Part shown: one piece after another, positions 5,723 to 7,673 of the stretch
Layout: each line of letters starts with the position of its first letter
How positions within the stretch are numbered: position 1 is the stretch's first letter
Source of the DNA: Deltaproteobacteria bacterium
GTDB taxonomy: Bacteria; Desulfobacterota; Syntrophia; Syntrophales; Smithellaceae
Length of the DNA stretch: 7,673 nt
Reading direction: 5' to 3'
NCBI GenBank assembly: GCA_019136325.1
Contig: JAGVUJ010000122.1
Location: 1-7,673 of the forward strand
Position numbers and translations under genes: made by a program
Notes under the pieces: model-generated
The model's database searches: none
What the model was told of the DNA's origin: nothing
Seen by the model: the letters and a program-made list of their open reading frames with translations, nothing else

Positions 5723-7087
5723 ATGCAAAAATTGAGCATTCTGATTGTTGACGACGAAAAGTCCCAGCGGGAACTGTTACGCGATTTTCTCCGAAGCGAA
5801 GGCCATACGGTAACAGAAGCGGATAACGGCGAAAAAGCGATTAAAACGGTTTTGAACGGCCACTTTGATCTGATTCTTCTGGATTACAAAATGCCCGGAA
5901 TGAACGGCCTGGAAGTGCTGAAAGAAGTCAAACGAATCAATCCGGAAATCGATGTGGTCATCATTACGGCTTACGGCACTGTCGAAACGGCGGTGGATGC
6001 CCTGAAAGCCGGCGCCATTGACTATATCACCAAACCCATTGTCGAACTGGATGAACTGATTATTCTGGTCAATAGAATAGCGGAGCGACGACAACTCATT
6101 CAGGAAAACAGGTTGCTGAAGGATGATTTGAGCAAGCACGGCGTTACCGCCGATAAAATTATTTACCAGAGCCGGCAAATGGCGGAGCTCATCAATCTGG
6201 CCGGACGCGTCGCTCCCAGCAAAGCTTCCGTTTTGATTCAGGGTGAAAGCGGCACGGGAAAGGAACTGCTGGCGCGGCTGATTCATCAATTGAGCCCCCG
6301 GGCAAACAAATCGATCGTTGTCGTCAATTGCGGAGCTCTTCATGAAAATCTGCTGGAAAGCGAATTGTTCGGCCATGAGAAAGGCGCTTTCACCGGAGCG
6401 GCTTCCCGCCGGATTGGCCGGTTTGAAGAAGCCGACGGAGGCACTCTTTTTCTGGATGAAATCGGAGAATTAAGCCCGACCATCCAGGTCAAACTTTTGC
6501 GTTTTCTGCAGGAACGGGAATTTCAACGCCTGGGCAGCAATGTCAATCTGCAGGTTGACGTCAGGATTATCAGCGCGACCAATCAGAATCTGGACGAAAA
6601 AGTGAAAGAAGGATCTTTTCGGGAAGATCTTTTCTACCGGCTGAAAGTTGTAACCATGTCCGTACCGCCATTGCGAAGCAGAAAAGAGGATTTAAGCCTT
6701 TTAATCAATCATTTTATCGATATGTTCGCTGCTGAAAACGGAAAGAACATCAAGGGTCTGACGGCTGACGCACGGGATGTACTTTTAAAATACGATTATC
6801 CGGGCAACGTGCGTGAACTGGTTAATATCATGGAAAGGGCCGTGGTCATCGCCCGGAATCAATATATCACCACGGACGATCTGCCTTTCAAATCCATTGT
6901 TGATTTTGAAGAAACCGAAAAGAAAGCGTCCGGAATTTTACGCGACTCTGTGGATGACCTGGAAAAGAAATTAATTATGGAAGCCATGGAAAAAACCCAG
7001 GACAACCAGACCCGAGCCGCTGATCTGTTGGGAATATCGGAACGCATGCTGCGGTATAAGCTGAAAAAATACGGCCTGAAGGGATGA
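5723..7087 (+). CDS. NtrC-family sigma-54-dependent response regulator
   Basis: This cytoplasmic regulator (454 aa) should be phosphorylated by the adjacent kinase and activate sigma-54 promoters. The receiver domain (about 4-118) has acidic Asp10/Asp11, phospho-acceptor Asp54 ([11 protein letters not shown]), Thr82 and Lys104. The AAA+ domain (about 148-380) has Walker A GESGTGKE (174-181), the sigma-54 contact loop GAFTGA (221-226), Walker [11 protein letters not shown] (241-250), and putative arginine fingers in [11 protein letters not shown] (299-309). A Fis-type helix-turn-helix closes the protein (about 427-450, [12 protein letters not shown]...RYKLKKYG). Every element needed for a functional activator is present. 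The ATG at 5723 has AAGGA at 5708-5712, ten bases away, which is slightly long; the earlier ATG at 5702 meets a stop after four codons. Architecture matches AtoC/ZraR-type proteins, but target genes cannot be named from this window. Confidence 0.95.
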   Translation: MQKLSILIVDDEKSQRELLRDFLRSEGHTVTEADNGEKAIKTVLNGHFDLILLDYKMPGMNGLEVLKEVKRINPEIDVVIITAYGTVETAVDALKAGAIDYITKPIVELDELIILVNRIAERRQLIQENRLLKDDLSKHGVTADKIIYQSRQMAELINLAGRVAPSKASVLIQGESGTGKELLARLIHQLSPRANKSIVVVNCGALHENLLESELFGHEKGAFTGAASRRIGRFEEADGGTLFLDEIGELSPTIQVKLLRFLQEREFQRLGSNVNLQVDVRIISATNQNLDEKVKEGSFREDLFYRLKVVTMSVPPLRSRKEDLSLLINHFIDMFAAENGKNIKGLTADARDVLLKYDYPGNVRELVNIMERAVVIARNQYITTDDLPFKSIVDFEETEKKASGILRDSVDDLEKKLIMEAMEKTQDNQTRAADLLGISERMLRYKLKKYGLKG

Positions 7088-7100
7088 TACCTTTTTTCTT
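7079..7100 (+). terminator. Weak possible terminator at the end of the two-component operon
   Basis: A 4-bp stem AAGG/CCTT (7079-7082 with 7090-7093) overlaps the regulator's stop codon and runs straight into six T at 7092-7097 and a further T-rich stretch. The T run is good but the stem is short. The stronger hairpin at 7106-7122 follows but lacks a T tract. Confidence 0.3.
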
Positions 7101-7190
7101 TCTTCGGCTAACTTTGTTGGCCTCATCGTCGGCTTCCTCAACGTATTTATCATATACGCCTGCGGAGCCTCCTCCTTGCCGCCTCATCAT
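7101..7190. repeat. Hairpin-rich intergenic element, repeat-like
   Basis: This GC-richer block stands out from the AT-rich DNA to its right. It holds a 7-bp hairpin (GGCTAAC 7106-7112 with GTTGGCC 7116-7122, loop TTT), a 5-bp hairpin (CGTAT 7142-7146 with ATACG 7154-7158), and a direct repeat CCTCATC at 7121-7127 and 7182-7188. Bases 7103-7143 align without gaps to 3351-3391 with 26 of 41 identical, including a shared 10-base TTCGGCTAAC and CTCAACG. This suggests a dispersed intergenic family. The long minus-strand frame across it is most likely spurious. Confidence 0.45.
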
Positions 7191-7238
7191 CCTTTGAAAT
7201 AAAAACGGTATAAAAAAACGAAATGTCCCTTTTTTAGT

Positions 7239-7253
7239 TACGCGCCTCGCGTA
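7239..7253. other. Short GC hairpin in the gene-free stretch
   Basis: TACGCG (7239-7244) pairs with CGCGTA (7248-7253) around a CCT loop, immediately after a T6 run (7230-7235). On the minus strand this hairpin is followed by A and then A-rich sequence, so it is not a terminator in that direction. On the plus strand it has no T tract after it. No function is assigned. Confidence 0.3.
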
Positions 7254-7391
7254 CCGCTTCTTGCGCGCTTTTCATCTGGGCATTTTTGAACAGCCCTGAA
7301 ATTTGATGAAGTGGCTAAAACAAAAATGCTTAATTAGTCGATATGTTCTTCCTGTAATCCTCAATTTTCAAATTCATAAATTTATGATAGG

Positions 7392-7404
7392 TTACAACCT
7401 GTAA
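7392..7404. promoter_or_regulatory. Operator-like palindrome TTACA-ACC-TGTAA
   Basis: A perfect 5-bp inverted repeat with a 3-base centre lies about 45 bases before the lipoprotein start. Its right arm is part of CCTGTAATCC (7398-7407), which also occurs at 7351-7360, 47 bp upstream. A possible -10 box TATGAT lies at 7383-7388, but no good -35 was found. The arrangement suits a repressor or activator site, without identifying one. Confidence 0.35.
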
Positions 7405-7449
7405 TCCATTATACCGAAAATTTGTCATGTTTGCATAAAGGGTATTTAA

Positions 7450-7673
7450 ATGAAAAAATTACTTATCCTTCTTCTATTAATTTTTCTCCTTAACAGTTGT
7501 GCGACCATAGTGAACAGACGTATTCTTTTCATTTTGCCAGAGGAAAATAAATGTGCTGCTTATCGATATTATCCTGCAACGCAAACAGATTTTGATGTCA
7601 TATTTTGGGGTGGGGGATATGGAGGTGGCGTCTTTGGCTTTATTTTTATGGCAATTGCTATAGGACTTGATAT
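7450..7673 (+). CDS. YceK/YidQ-like (DUF1375) lipoprotein, N-terminal part only
   Basis: The frame starts at ATG 7450 with AAAGGG at 7437-7442 and is open to the window edge (74 codons, C-terminus missing). It begins MKKLLILLLLIFLLNSCATI, a type II signal peptide with lipobox LNSC and lipidated Cys17, so the product should be an envelope lipoprotein. After the Cys it reads TIVNRR, then YRYYPATQTDFDV, then a hydrophobic Gly-rich stretch (WGGGYGGGVFGF). The order lipobox, short basic segment, YYP-x-TQ-x-D resembles the small YceK/YidQ family, whose function is not established. The gene and its upstream DNA are visibly richer in A and T than the rest of the window (many TTA, ATT and AAA codons), which may mark transfer. 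Lipoprotein status is firm; the family match is tentative. Confidence 0.7.
   Translation, partial: MKKLLILLLLIFLLNSCATIVNRRILFILPEENKCAAYRYYPATQTDFDVIFWGGGYGGGVFGFIFMAIAIGLD

Noticed and set aside
5777..6376. 199-codon minus-strand frame inside the regulator gene
   Set aside because: Antisense to the receiver and Walker A coding region, with no ribosome site or domain.
6975..7190. Minus-strand 71-codon frame across the element at 7101-7190
   Set aside because: It runs antisense into the regulator's helix-turn-helix coding region and has no plausible domain. More likely a by-product of the GC-rich repeat.

Overview
The window reads as a chromosomal segment of a Gram-negative bacterium of moderate GC content. 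My best guess is a deltaproteobacterium (Desulfobacterota, Syntrophus-like). This is inferred from gene style only: a stand-alone TrpB2, a small cysteine-motif protein coupled to rarA, an NtrB/NtrC-type pair, and a lipoprotein signal. I see no phage, IS, CRISPR, rRNA or tRNA features.

Layout, left to right. (1) Positions 1-140 hold most of a tryptophan attenuator. It has the 3' end of a leader peptide with four consecutive Trp codons, a chain of mutually exclusive stems, and a terminator hairpin. (2) It precedes trpB2 (174-1538), a stand-alone tryptophan synthase beta chain, which ends at a 13-bp hairpin. (3) A two-gene operon follows: an 86-aa cysteine-containing protein (1689-1949) overlaps the start of rarA (1946-3295), a replication-associated AAA+ ATPase. 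(4) A 618-bp gene-free stretch (3296-3913) holds two tandem copies of a structured repeat, a minus-strand intrinsic terminator, a good minus-strand promoter (together a possible small RNA), two CGRCA/TGTCG palindromes, and the promoter of the next operon. (5) A membrane histidine kinase (3914-5701) and an NtrC-type sigma-54 activator (5723-7087) form a two-component operon. (6) A 362-bp gene-free stretch (7088-7449) carries a second repeat-like element and an operator-like palindrome. (7) The AT-rich start of a YceK-like lipoprotein gene runs off the right edge.

How the parts work together: trpB2 appears to be switched by tryptophan supply through ribosome stalling on the leader. The 86-aa protein and RarA are probably translationally coupled. 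The kinase should sense a periplasmic cue and phosphorylate Asp54 of the regulator, which would activate sigma-54 promoters outside this window. The operon's own promoter looks sigma-70-like. The most notable items are the trp attenuator with an apparent extra pair of switching segments, the candidate antisense-side small RNA, and the tandem repeat whose two copies differ by paired (compensatory) changes in their stems.
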